This document shows positions 1 through 5,708 of a stretch of DNA of 6,325 nt, in pieces (within the stretch, counting starts at the first letter, position 1; each line of letters begins with the position of its first letter). Under the pieces are notes generated by a model, which made no database searches, had not been told where the DNA came from, and worked only from the letters and a program-made list of their open reading frames with translations. The stretch is from Erythrobacter sp. (lineage in GTDB: Bacteria > Pseudomonadota > Alphaproteobacteria > Sphingomonadales > Sphingomonadaceae), in NCBI GenBank assembly GCA_030731635.1, contig JANQTR010000050.1:1-6325 (forward strand), given 5' to 3'. Both the position numbers and the translations under genes were made by a program.

Positions 1-37
1 TACCTTGGAACGACCAAAGAGAGAAACTCAATGCTCT

Positions 38-68
38 AATGTCCGCTTTCCACCCAATTTCAGACATT
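38..68. repeat. Short imperfect palindrome downstream of the GST gene
   Basis: AATGTC (38-43) and GACATT (63-68) are exact reverse complements, with one further G-C pair (45/61) after a mismatch, around a loop of about 15 bases that includes CTTTCCACCC. It lies 34 bases beyond the stop codon of the leftward GST gene, in the only gene-free stretch at this end of the window. No T-tract follows it on the minus strand, so it is not a clear intrinsic terminator. It resembles short dispersed palindromes I recall from sphingomonad intergenic DNA (an outer AATGTC/GACATT pair around a pyrimidine-rich core), but copy number cannot be tested here. The rest of 1-102 shows nothing I can name. Confidence 0.4.
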
Positions 69-102
69 CCTGGACAAGCGCCGATATCCTGAAAGCTGAC
101 CT

Positions 103-753
103 TCAACTCAGGTTACTCTCCAGCGCCAAGCGCCCCGCTTCCTCTCGCGCGAACGCCCGCTGATACGCAGGCCGCGCCGTCAGCCGTGCTCGATACGCCT
201 TGAGGCTCTCCGGCACGCCATCATCCAGCCCCACGCTCTCAGCCAAGATCAGGGCATAGCCGACGCAGATATCCGCCACCGTAAAGCGATCGGCGCACAG
301 GAATTCGCGGCCCTCTAGGCGCTGTTCGATCTTGATCAGCCGCTTGTGGAACCACTTGGCATAGGCCAGCCCGGCTTCCGCCCAGCCCTTGTCCTTCTCG
401 AAGATGGCGAAGCGCATGTAGACCGTCTGCGGGAAGGTGATCGTGGCATCGGCGTGATAGGTGTAATCGCAATAGGCCGCGTAATCCGGCTCACCCGGCG
501 CAATCGCCAGCGGGGTGTATCCTTCGCGGGTGGCGAGGTAGTGCGCAATCGCGCAGCTTTCGGTCAGCTGTGCGTCACCATCCACCAACAGCGGCACGGT
601 GCCGAGCGGGTTCAGCGCCATGAATTCGGGCGCGAGGTAACGCGGCGGGAATGGCAGGATGCGCAGGTCGATATCCACCCCCGCTTCCTCCGCCGCCCAG
701 GTCGCGCGCAGGCCCCGCGAACGCGCGCAGGTATATAGGATCGGTGTGGTCAT
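103..753 (-). CDS. Glutathione S-transferase family protein
   Basis: This 216-residue protein has the length and two-domain plan of a cytosolic glutathione S-transferase, which conjugates or uses glutathione against electrophilic or peroxide substrates; the actual substrate cannot be read from sequence. The N-terminal thioredoxin-like domain (about residues 3-76) contains NPLGTVPLL at 48-56 with the cis-proline P54, followed by TES at 64-66, the usual contact with the glutathione gamma-glutamyl group. S12 in the CARSRGLRA segment is the best candidate for the N-terminal catalytic residue (inference). The helical C-terminal domain carries the N-capping box in FTVADICVGYAL (T158-x-x-D161). The ATG at 753 is only 9 bases past the DUF808 stop and has a weak ribosome site, so translation may depend on the upstream gene. 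The two are probably one leftward operon. Family confidence is high, subclass unknown. Confidence 0.9.
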   Translation of the reverse strand: MTTPILYTCARSRGLRATWAAEEAGVDIDLRILPFPPRYLAPEFMALNPLGTVPLLVDGDAQLTESCAIAHYLATREGYTPLAIAPGEPDYAAYCDYTYHADATITFPQTVYMRFAIFEKDKGWAEAGLAYAKWFHKRLIKIEQRLEGREFLCADRFTVADICVGYALILAESVGLDDGVPESLKAYRARLTARPAYQRAFAREEAGRLALESNLS

Positions 754-762
754 AGTGACGGC

Positions 763-1710
763 CTAGTGTGCTTCCTCAGCTCCGACACCCAGCACTTTAT
801 GCAGGACAAAGGCGATCACTCCGCCCAGCGCAAGGCCCACCACCCCCGACAATGCCGCATAGGTCACCCAGCCAGCCACGCCGCCCAACGCCCCGGCAGC
901 GGCGGCCACCACGCCTTCGGCCCCATGGATGATGTCATACAGCCCGTGAAAGCCAACCTCGTGCGTGCCGTGGACGATGATCCCGCCGCCGACCCACAGC
1001 ATTGCCACAGTTCCGATGACCGACAGGGCCAGCAACAATTTCGGCACGAACCGCAGCAGAAAATGCCCCACCGACTGCTTCCAGGCCTCCGCCCGCTTTG
1101 TCAGGTAGAGGCCGACATCGTCGATCTTCACAATCACGGCCACGGCGCCATATACCGCCACGGTTACTACGATCGCCACCAGCGCCAGCGCCAACCCGCG
1201 CTCCCACCAGACATCGACGTCTAGCGCGGCCAGCGTGATCGCCATGATTTCGGCAGACAGGATCAGATCGGTGCGGATCGCTCCGGCCACGCGCTCTTTC
1301 TCGAATGCCACCGGATCGGCAATTTCGTCTTCAAGCGTGGCGCCGTGTTTGCCCAGCCCCAGCTTTTCCAACACTTTTTCCGCGCCTTCATAGCACAAGA
1401 ACGCCCCGCCCAACATCAGGATGAAGATGATCGCTTGCGGCAGAAATTCCGACAAGACCATCGCGCCGGGCAGCAGGAACAGCAGTTTGTTCTTCAGGCT
1501 GCCCTTGGTGATCTTCCAGATGATCGGCAGCTCGCGCGCCGGGGAAAGGCCGGTGACGTAGCTTGGTGTCACCGCCGCATCATCGATGACCACACCGGCG
1601 GTCTTGGCCCCGGCCTTTGAGGCGGCGACGCCGATATCATCGATCGAGGCTGATGCCGCCTTGGCGATTACGGCAATGTCATCGAGCAGCGCAACCAATC
1701 CTGATGGCAC
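763..1710 (-). CDS. DUF808 / YedI-family inner-membrane protein
   Basis: The protein matches the YedI/DUF808 family of polytopic inner-membrane proteins, whose function is unestablished. I recognise the conserved segments by memory of E. coli YedI: LLDDIA near the N-terminus, RELPIIWKITKGSL, GGAFLCYEGAEKVL, the FEKERVAGAIRTDLILSAEI block and VKIDDVG. Hydrophobic segments lie around residues 76-106 (probably two), 172-194, 225-246 and 265-305. A longer ATG start at 1728 has no ribosome site. I prefer GTG at 1710 because AAGGA lies 8 bases upstream of it (minus strand 1723-1719), and because the result, VPSGLVALLDDIA, aligns with the YedI N-terminus. This gives 315 residues against about 305 in E. 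coli. It is followed after 9 bases by the GST gene. The start is inference; the family is secure. Confidence 0.88.
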   Translation of the reverse strand: MPSGLVALLDDIAVIAKAASASIDDIGVAASKAGAKTAGVVIDDAAVTPSYVTGLSPARELPIIWKITKGSLKNKLLFLLPGAMVLSEFLPQAIIFILMLGGAFLCYEGAEKVLEKLGLGKHGATLEDEIADPVAFEKERVAGAIRTDLILSAEIMAITLAALDVDVWWERGLALALVAIVVTVAVYGAVAVIVKIDDVGLYLTKRAEAWKQSVGHFLLRFVPKLLLALSVIGTVAMLWVGGGIIVHGTHEVGFHGLYDIIHGAEGVVAAAAGALGGVAGWVTYAALSGVVGLALGGVIAFVLHKVLGVGAEEAH

Positions 1711-1718
1711 AGAGGTGT

Positions 1719-1723
1719 TCCTT
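1719..1723 (-). promoter_or_regulatory. Ribosome binding site deciding the DUF808 start
   Basis: AAGGA on the minus strand lies 8 bases before a GTG codon at 1710-1708 but inside the reading frame of the longer ATG form starting at 1728. The longer form has only TGTATCTGACAC before it, with no purine-rich site. This favours the GTG start. Confidence 0.6.
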
Positions 1724-1777
1724 ATCATGTGTCAGATACAATTGCCGCCTGCCCTGCCTGAACCTGCCGGACAAGTC

Positions 1778-1803
1778 TTGCAATTATACGCGAAAGCTAT
1801 AAA
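1778..1803. promoter_or_regulatory. Divergent promoter candidates between DUF808 and rpsF
   Basis: The only AT-rich patch in the 0.2 kb between the divergent genes lies here. On the minus strand it contains a perfect TATAAT (1788-1783), suited to DUF808 with a leader of about 65 bases, although no recognisable -35 lies 16-18 bases upstream. On the plus strand TTGCAA (1778-1783) precedes TATAAA (1798-1803), but the 14-base spacer is short. The plus-strand -10 would give rpsF a leader of about 105 bases. I am fairly sure promoters lie in this intergenic stretch, less sure of these exact hexamers. Confidence 0.35.
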
Positions 1804-1828
1804 GGCCCGCGCTTCGCATGGGAACCGC

Positions 1829-1876
1829 CCGGCGATTGTGGAAGAAAGCCGGAGGGGCCCCGTTCACGTCGAACGG
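1829..1876 (+). promoter_or_regulatory. Structured rpsF leader, possible S6:S18 autoregulatory site
   Basis: Two hairpins can be drawn in the untranslated leader of rpsF. The first pairs CCGGC (1829-1833) with GCCGG (1848-1852) around a 14-base loop. The second is a perfect 6-bp stem, CCGTTC (1860-1865) with GAACGG (1871-1876), closing the loop ACGTC, and it ends 40 bases before the start codon. Many bacterial rpsF leaders carry an RNA motif bound by the bS6:bS18 complex for feedback control. Whether this leader matches that consensus, including its conserved CCG bulge, cannot be settled by eye, so the role is inference. Confidence 0.3.
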
Positions 1877-1915
1877 ATCAGCCAGCGATCGGCATGGAAG
1901 TGAAAGGACGCGAAG

Positions 1916-2281
1916 ATGGCGCTCTATGAGCACGTCTTTCTCGCACGTCAGGATCTGAGCCAGGCTCAGGTTGACGCGCTGGCGGCGCAAGCCACCGAAA
2001 TCGTCGAAGCAGGCAGTGGCAAGGTCACCAAGACCGAAACCTGGGGCCTCAAATCGCTCGCCTACAAGATCGAGCGTAACCGCAAGGCGCATTTCGTGAT
2101 GCTCAACATCGATGCCCCCGGCACCGTGGTGGCAGAGCTTGAGCGTCAGACCCGTATCAACGAAGACGTCATCCGCTACATCACCATCCGCGTGGACGAA
2201 CACGAGGAAGGCCCGTCCGTGATGATGCGCAAGAACGAACGCGAGCGTAAGCGTCGCGAAACCCGTGAGGATCGCGACTGA
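1916..2281 (+). CDS. rpsF: 30S ribosomal protein bS6
   Basis: bS6 sits on the platform of the 30S subunit, where it forms a dimer with bS18 and binds the central domain of 16S rRNA. The 121-residue product has the expected YEHVFLARQDLS beginning, the ETWGLKSLAYKIERNRKAHF strand-loop region and the INEDVIRYITIR strand, and ends in a charged tail (KNERERKRRETREDRD). The length is a little short of the E. coli protein, mainly in the acidic tail. The start is supported by AAAGGA at 1903-1908, 7 bases upstream of the ATG. Its TGA stop overlaps the ATG of rpsR by one base (TGATG), so the two partner subunits are probably translationally coupled. It is the first gene of the rpsF-rpsR-rplI operon. 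The leftward frame at 1784-2287 is a shadow of this gene. Confidence 0.98.
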   Translation: MALYEHVFLARQDLSQAQVDALAAQATEIVEAGSGKVTKTETWGLKSLAYKIERNRKAHFVMLNIDAPGTVVAELERQTRINEDVIRYITIRVDEHEEGPSVMMRKNERERKRRETREDRD

Positions 2282-2505
2282 TGGCACGCCCGTTTTTCCG
2301 CCGCCGCAAGTCCTGCCCGTTCGCGGCCAAGGACGCCCCGAAGATCGATTACAAAGACGTGCGTCTGTTGCAGGGCTTCATGTCCGAGCGTGGCAAGATC
2401 GTGCCATCGCGCATCACCGCCGTTTCCGCCAAGAAGCAGCGCGAACTCGCTCAGGCGATCAAGCGTGCGCGCCAGATCGGCCTGCTTCCCTTTATCGTGA
2501 AGTAA
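2281..2505 (+). CDS. rpsR: 30S ribosomal protein bS18
   Basis: bS18 is the partner of bS6 on the 30S platform. The 74 residues match the family length (75 in E. coli). They show the basic N-terminus with a single cysteine (FFRRRKSCPF), the core IDYKDVRLLQGFMSERGKIV and the RNA-binding end TAVSAKKQRELAQAIKRARQ, finishing with IGLLPF. GAGGA at 2267-2271, inside the end of rpsF, lies 9 bases upstream of the ATG. The first base of that ATG is the last base of the rpsF stop. rplI follows after 13 bases. Confidence 0.98.
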   Translation: MARPFFRRRKSCPFAAKDAPKIDYKDVRLLQGFMSERGKIVPSRITAVSAKKQRELAQAIKRARQIGLLPFIVK

Positions 2506-2518
2506 GAGGAGAATACCC

Positions 2519-3124
2519 ATGGATATCATTCTCCTCGAACGGATCGAGAAGCTGGGTTCGATTGGTGACGTTGTCACCGTGAAGGACGGCTATGCGCGCA
2601 ACTTCCTGTTGCCGCAAAAGAAGGCCCTTCGCGCCAACGAAGCCAACCGCAAGGTGTTCGAAGCCAACCGTGACCGGCTCGTGGCAGACAATGCCGAACG
2701 CCGCGCCGAAGCTGAAAAGCTGGGTGAAAAGGTCGCCGGTGCAGAAGTGGTGCTGATCCGCGCTGCCTCGAACGCTGGTCAGCTGTATGGTTCGGTCAGC
2801 GTGCGCGACATGGTCGCCGGGCTTGCCGATCAGGGCCACGACATCGACAAGCGCATGGTGATCCTTGGCGCGCCGATCAAGAATATCGGCATGCACAACG
2901 TCACCGTTGCCCTGCACCCCGAAGTGAGCGTGACGGTGAAGGCCAATGTCGCGCGTTCGGACGACGAAGCCAAGCTGCAGAGCGAAGGCGTCGACGTGCT
3001 GGCGCAGATGTTCGAAGACGAACAGCGTGACATCGAAGAGCAGGCCGATGCCACCCGCATCGACACCAGCCTCGAGCCGGGCGAAATCCCGGCCGAACTG
3101 CTCGAAGATCACGACGGCGAATAA
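2519..3124 (+). CDS. rplI: 50S ribosomal protein bL9 with acidic C-terminal extension
   Basis: bL9 binds 23S rRNA near the L1 stalk with its N-terminal domain and extends away from the 50S surface through a long helix; loss in E. coli affects frame maintenance. The N-domain (about 1-47) includes DGYARNFLLPQKKAL, the classic family signature. A charged helical linker spans about 45-75, and the C-domain about 76-147 (SNAGQLYGSVS, HPEVSVTVKANV). The E. coli protein is 149 residues and ends about there. This one has 201, and the extra 54 residues (148-201) contain 20 D/E but only 3 K/R. Longer bL9 proteins are usual in alphaproteobacteria. The start follows GAGGAG (2506-2511) by 7 bases. It is the last gene of the operon, with a strong terminator 40 bases downstream. 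Confidence 0.97.
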   Translation: MDIILLERIEKLGSIGDVVTVKDGYARNFLLPQKKALRANEANRKVFEANRDRLVADNAERRAEAEKLGEKVAGAEVVLIRAASNAGQLYGSVSVRDMVAGLADQGHDIDKRMVILGAPIKNIGMHNVTVALHPEVSVTVKANVARSDDEAKLQSEGVDVLAQMFEDEQRDIEEQADATRIDTSLEPGEIPAELLEDHDGE

Positions 3125-3164
3125 GCCTGACCTTCCTGGCCAAAGCGGCCAAGATTACAAATAC

Positions 3165-3200
3165 GGGCGCGGTGGTCGGCATGACCTCCGCGCCCTTTTT
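3165..3200 (+). terminator. Intrinsic terminator of the rpsF-rpsR-rplI operon
   Basis: GGGCGCGGTGGTC (3165-3177) pairs with GACCTCCGCGCCC (3183-3195) in a 13-position stem with one T-T mismatch and a 5-base loop, followed directly by TTTTT (3196-3200). This is a textbook Rho-independent terminator on the plus strand. A smaller hairpin, TGGCC (3137-3141) with GGCCA (3147-3151), lies between it and the rplI stop and may protect the 3' end (inference). Confidence 0.92.
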
Positions 3201-3204
3201 GTAA

Positions 3205-3243
3205 ACAGGGGTTTGACCAAACTGCCTGTCGCTGAAAGATAAC
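3205..3243 (+). promoter_or_regulatory. Putative amn promoter with an overlapping dyad
   Basis: TTGACC (3213-3218) is a good -35, matching 5 of 6 consensus bases. The -10 is weaker: GATAAC (3238-3243) at a 19-base spacing, or an overlapping hexamer at 17-18. A dyad, ACAGG-GTTT-gacc-AAAC-CCTGT, spans 3205-3229 and straddles the -35, as an operator might. The terminator just upstream implies that amn needs a promoter here, but the exact elements are uncertain. Confidence 0.4.
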
Positions 3244-3266
3244 AACAAAGGAGCACAGCAGCTGCC

Positions 3267-4703
3267 ATGATCGACATCCCCGCCATCCTCACCCAGTTGC
3301 AGAAGCACTATGACGACGCGGTGCGCACGCTCCGCAATGATGTGATCGCCTTTGGCCGAGATGGAACGATCCCCCCGCAGCGTAAGCGCGAGGATGGCAG
3401 CTACGCCTATCCGCAGATTACCCTGCGCTATGCCGGGGTCGGCGCACCGCGCGACCGCAGCCGGGCGTTTGGGCGGCTGGAAATGCCGGGCACCTACACC
3501 ACCACCATCACCCGCCCCGATCTGTTCAGCGCCTATTTGACGGAACAGCTGCAGCTCATTGCCACCGAGTACGAAGTCGATGTGACAGTGGGCCGTTCGC
3601 GGCAGGAAATCCCCTTCCCCTATGTGCTCGATGGAGAGGCTGGTGCAGCCATGGTTGGCATTGCACCGATGGATATCGCGGCACACTTCCCCTCAACCGA
3701 TCTGGCGCTGATCGGCGATGAGCTGGCTGACGGGATCGAATTCGACGAAGATCAGGATATGCCGCTGTCGCTGTTTGACGGCCTGCGGACAGACTATTCG
3801 CTCGCCCGGCTGAAACACTACACCGGCAGCGAAGTCAGCGACTTTCAGGACTTCATCCTGTTCACGAACTATCACCGCTATGTCGATGAATTCGTGAATT
3901 GGGGCGCGACCCAGATCGGGAATGATGGCTATGTCGCGCTGACCGGGGCTGCAGGTCTCGACATTCGTGAGCCCACCCCGCACGCACAGGATCAGCTGAA
4001 TGACACCGCCTGGCGCCGCCACCAGATGCCGGCCTATCACCTGATCCGCGAGGACGGGCGCGGGATTACGCTGGTCAATATCGGCGTTGGCCCCTCCAAC
4101 GCCAAGACGATCTGCGATCACCTCGCGGTGCTGCGCCCGCATGCGTGGATGATGATCGGCCACTGCGGCGGCCTGCGTTCAACCCAGAAGATCGGCGACT
4201 TCGTGCTCGCCCACGCCTATCTGCGCGATGATCACGTGCTCGACGCGGTGTTGCCACCCGAAGTGCCAATCCCGCCGATTGCCGAAGTGCAGCTGGCGCT
4301 GGCGGGCGCGGCAGAGGCAGTGTCTGGCGTGCAAGGAGCCAATCTCAAGCAGCGGATGCGCACTGGCACGGTCGTCACCACCGATGATCGCAACTGGGAA
4401 CTGCGCTATTCCTCGTCAGCCAAGCGGTTTTCGCAAAGCCGCGCCATCGCCATCGACATGGAAAGCGCGACCATCGCCACGCAGGGCTATCGCTTCCGGG
4501 TGCCCTACGGCACGTTGCTGTGCGTCTCCGACAAGCCGCTGCATGGCGAGATCAAGCTGCCGGGGCAGGCCAACAAGTTCTACGAAGAAGCTATCGCCGC
4601 GCACTTGCAGATCGGCATCGTGACTGTGGCGCGGCTGCGGGACGAAGGCGACCGGCTGCATTCGCGCAAGTTGCGGGCTTTTAACGAGCCGCCGTTCCGG
4701 TAA
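3267..4703 (+). CDS. amn: AMP nucleosidase
   Basis: AMP nucleosidase (EC 3.2.2.4) hydrolyses AMP to adenine and ribose 5-phosphate in the cytoplasm, helping to control adenylate pools; the E. coli enzyme is activated by ATP and inhibited by phosphate. The 478-residue length is close to the 484 of E. coli Amn. The N-terminal Amn-specific regulatory domain occupies about residues 5-170. The C-terminal nucleoside phosphorylase-like domain carries GVGPSNAK (273-280), GHCGGL (298-303), YLRDDHVLDAVLPP (318-331) and RTGTVVTTDDRNWELRYS (365-382). It also has IDMES (396-400, the ribose-binding Met-Glu) and SDKPLHGEIKLPGQAN (421-436, with the likely catalytic Asp at 422). The end, LHSRKLRAFNEPPFR, is also family-typical. 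AAAGGAG (3247-3253) lies 13 bases before the ATG, rather far, but no better start is visible. It follows the rplI terminator and appears to be its own transcription unit. Confidence 0.97.
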   Translation: MIDIPAILTQLQKHYDDAVRTLRNDVIAFGRDGTIPPQRKREDGSYAYPQITLRYAGVGAPRDRSRAFGRLEMPGTYTTTITRPDLFSAYLTEQLQLIATEYEVDVTVGRSRQEIPFPYVLDGEAGAAMVGIAPMDIAAHFPSTDLALIGDELADGIEFDEDQDMPLSLFDGLRTDYSLARLKHYTGSEVSDFQDFILFTNYHRYVDEFVNWGATQIGNDGYVALTGAAGLDIREPTPHAQDQLNDTAWRRHQMPAYHLIREDGRGITLVNIGVGPSNAKTICDHLAVLRPHAWMMIGHCGGLRSTQKIGDFVLAHAYLRDDHVLDAVLPPEVPIPPIAEVQLALAGAAEAVSGVQGANLKQRMRTGTVVTTDDRNWELRYSSSAKRFSQSRAIAIDMESATIATQGYRFRVPYGTLLCVSDKPLHGEIKLPGQANKFYEEAIAAHLQIGIVTVARLRDEGDRLHSRKLRAFNEPPFR

Positions 4704-4713
4704 GACCAATCTC

Positions 4714-4802
4714 GTCATGCTGAACTTGTTTCAGCATCCATGTCGCCGCTCCGGGCTACGGTGCGTGGGGAGGAATGGACCCTGAAACAGGTTCAGGGTG
4801 AC
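4714..4802. repeat. Paired palindromic (REP/BIME-like) intergenic repeat
   Basis: Two 28-base arms, 4714-4741 and 4775-4802, are inverted copies of each other (23 of 28 positions identical after reverse complementing), separated by 33 bases. Each arm also forms its own hairpin with an 8-bp perfect stem and a 5-base loop. In the left arm ATGCTGAA (4717-4724) pairs with TTCAGCAT (4730-4737). In the right arm ACCCTGAA (4779-4786) pairs with TTCAGGGT (4792-4799). Four of the five differences between arms form two compensatory base-pair changes within the stems; the fifth is in the loop. The unit fills most of the space between amn and the SDR gene. It resembles dispersed repeats I recall from Sphingomonadales intergenic regions; copy number cannot be shown here. 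Confidence 0.75.
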
Positions 4803-4816
4803 GAAGGGTGCAGGCA

Positions 4817-4822
4817 AAAGGA
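4817..4822 (+). promoter_or_regulatory. Ribosome binding site deciding the SDR start
   Basis: AAAGGA lies 7 bases before the ATG at 4830. The frame stays open upstream to an ATG at 4740, but that start sits in the left arm of the palindromic repeat. The extra 30 codons would translate repeat DNA (WTLKQVQGDE and similar), so the start at 4830 is preferred. Confidence 0.8.
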
Positions 4823-4829
4823 CGATTGC

Positions 4830-5597
4830 ATGACCGAACCCAACCGCTCACGCTCCATCACCGGACGCATTGCCATCATCACTGGCGCGGCCAGCGGCAT
4901 GGGCCGCGCCACCGCCAAGCTGTTCGCGGCTGAGGGTGCGCGGGTCGCAGTGACCGATCTCGACCTTACCGCCTGCGAAGCCGTGGCGGCAGAATGCGGC
5001 GCGAACGCTCGCGCCTATGCGCTCGACGTCGCGGACGGGAATGCGATTGCGGAGGTGGTAGCGCAGATCGCGGCGGATTTCGGCGGGATCGATATCCTCG
5101 TCAACAACGCCGGGGTATCCAGCTTCTGCGCGCTCGACGACCCAGCTTACGAAGACATCTGGCACCGTGCCCTCGCTGTCATGCTGACCGGGCATCAGCG
5201 GATGGTGCGCGCGGCGTTACCGTGGCTACGACAGAGCGATGCGCCCCGCATCGTCAACATCGCCTCGACCGAAGGCCTCGGCGCGACGCCCGGCGATACG
5301 CCCTACGTCGCAGCCAAGACCGGAGTAATCGGGCTGACGCGCGGGTTGGCGGTCGATCTTGGCCCCGAAGGCATCACCGTCAACTGCATCTGCCCCGGCC
5401 CGATCCGCACCGCGATGACCGATGCAGTGGCCGAAGAACACAAGACGATCTTCGCCAAACGCCGCACCGCGTTGCGCCGTTATGGTGAGCCAGAGGAGGT
5501 GGCGCACATGACGCTATCACTGGTGCTGCCCGCGGCGAGTTATATCACCGGGGTGGCGATCCCGGTCGATGGCGGGCTGATGGCGCGCAATGCGTGA
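4830..5597 (+). CDS. Short-chain dehydrogenase/reductase (SDR), classical type, atypical active site
   Basis: This 255-residue protein is a classical SDR, a cytoplasmic NAD(P)-dependent oxidoreductase of alcohols or ketones; the substrate is unknown. The Rossmann motif TGAASGMG is at 18-25, and D43 at the end of the second strand (VTDLD) suggests NAD(H) over NADP(H). NNAG is at 92-95. The catalytic serine is S146 (NIASTEG), the Tyr-Lys pair is Y159 and K163 (YVAAK), and the nicotinamide-side CPGPIRT begins at 188. The C-terminus has the usual ITGVAIPVDGG. The oddity is residue 118: the family norm is VNLTG, with Asn as fourth member of the N-S-Y-K tetrad, but here it reads VMLTG (codon ATG). 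The start is set by AAAGGA 7 bases upstream. It lies beyond amn across a palindromic repeat, with no visible functional link, and converges on the YbjN gene. Confidence 0.93.
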   Translation: MTEPNRSRSITGRIAIITGAASGMGRATAKLFAAEGARVAVTDLDLTACEAVAAECGANARAYALDVADGNAIAEVVAQIAADFGGIDILVNNAGVSSFCALDDPAYEDIWHRALAVMLTGHQRMVRAALPWLRQSDAPRIVNIASTEGLGATPGDTPYVAAKTGVIGLTRGLAVDLGPEGITVNCICPGPIRTAMTDAVAEEHKTIFAKRRTALRRYGEPEEVAHMTLSLVLPAASYITGVAIPVDGGLMARNA

Positions 5598-5609
5598 GAG
5601 TGGCTCAGC

Positions 5610-5708
5610 CTATTGCTCGAGCAAGACGGGCGTAAAGCCGTTCGTCCGCGCCATTTCGTCAAACAACGCATCGGAGACGCCATTCAGGTGGCCTTTTGGC
5701 TTGGTCAC
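5610..5708 (-). CDS. Possible 32-residue small ORF overlapping the YbjN stop
   Basis: On the minus strand a GTG codon overlaps the TGA stop of the YbjN gene by four bases (GTGA), a common arrangement for translational coupling. The frame runs 32 codons to TAG. The product contains NGVSDALFDEMARTNGF and ends PVLLEQ, a balanced composition that reads more like protein than shadow frames usually do. The frame is closed by TGA five codons before the GTG. No ribosome site of its own is clear. I do not recognise it. It may be a small protein, the remnant C-terminus of a lost gene, or chance. It ends 12 bases from the SDR stop, and without it the 107 bases between the convergent genes would be empty. 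Confidence 0.3.
   Translation of the reverse strand: MTKPKGHLNGVSDALFDEMARTNGFTPVLLEQ
5613..5624. repeat. Perfect 12-bp palindrome at the convergent gene junction
   Basis: TTGCTCGAGCAA is a perfect palindrome 15 bases past the SDR stop and at the end of the possible small ORF. It has no loop and no T-tract, so it is not a convincing terminator. It may be a protein-binding site or chance. Confidence 0.3.

Noticed and set aside
766..1224. Rightward frames opposite the DUF808 gene (also 1345-1620)
   Set aside because: They are His/Gln/Arg-rich antisense frames of a membrane-protein gene, with no ribosome site or family likeness.
1784..2287. Leftward 167-codon frame opposite rpsF
   Set aside because: It is the antisense shadow of rpsF, is rich in His/Phe/Leu runs typical of shadows, and matches no family I know.
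2492..3112. Leftward 206-codon frame opposite rplI
   Set aside because: It covers exactly the rplI coding region on the other strand; the bL9 signature on the plus strand is decisive.
2901..3686. Leftward 261-codon frame across rplI, the terminator and the start of amn
   Set aside because: It lies antisense to two secure genes and a terminator, and its composition drifts to Arg/Ala-rich noise.
4740..4829. 30-codon N-terminal extension of the SDR
   Set aside because: It translates the palindromic repeat (VQGDE-type residues) and has no supporting ribosome site; the start at 4830 has AAAGGA 7 bases upstream.
5598..5640. Terminator between the convergent SDR and YbjN genes
   Set aside because: The only symmetric sequence, TTGCTCGAGCAA, has no loop and no following T-tract, so I do not call a terminator.
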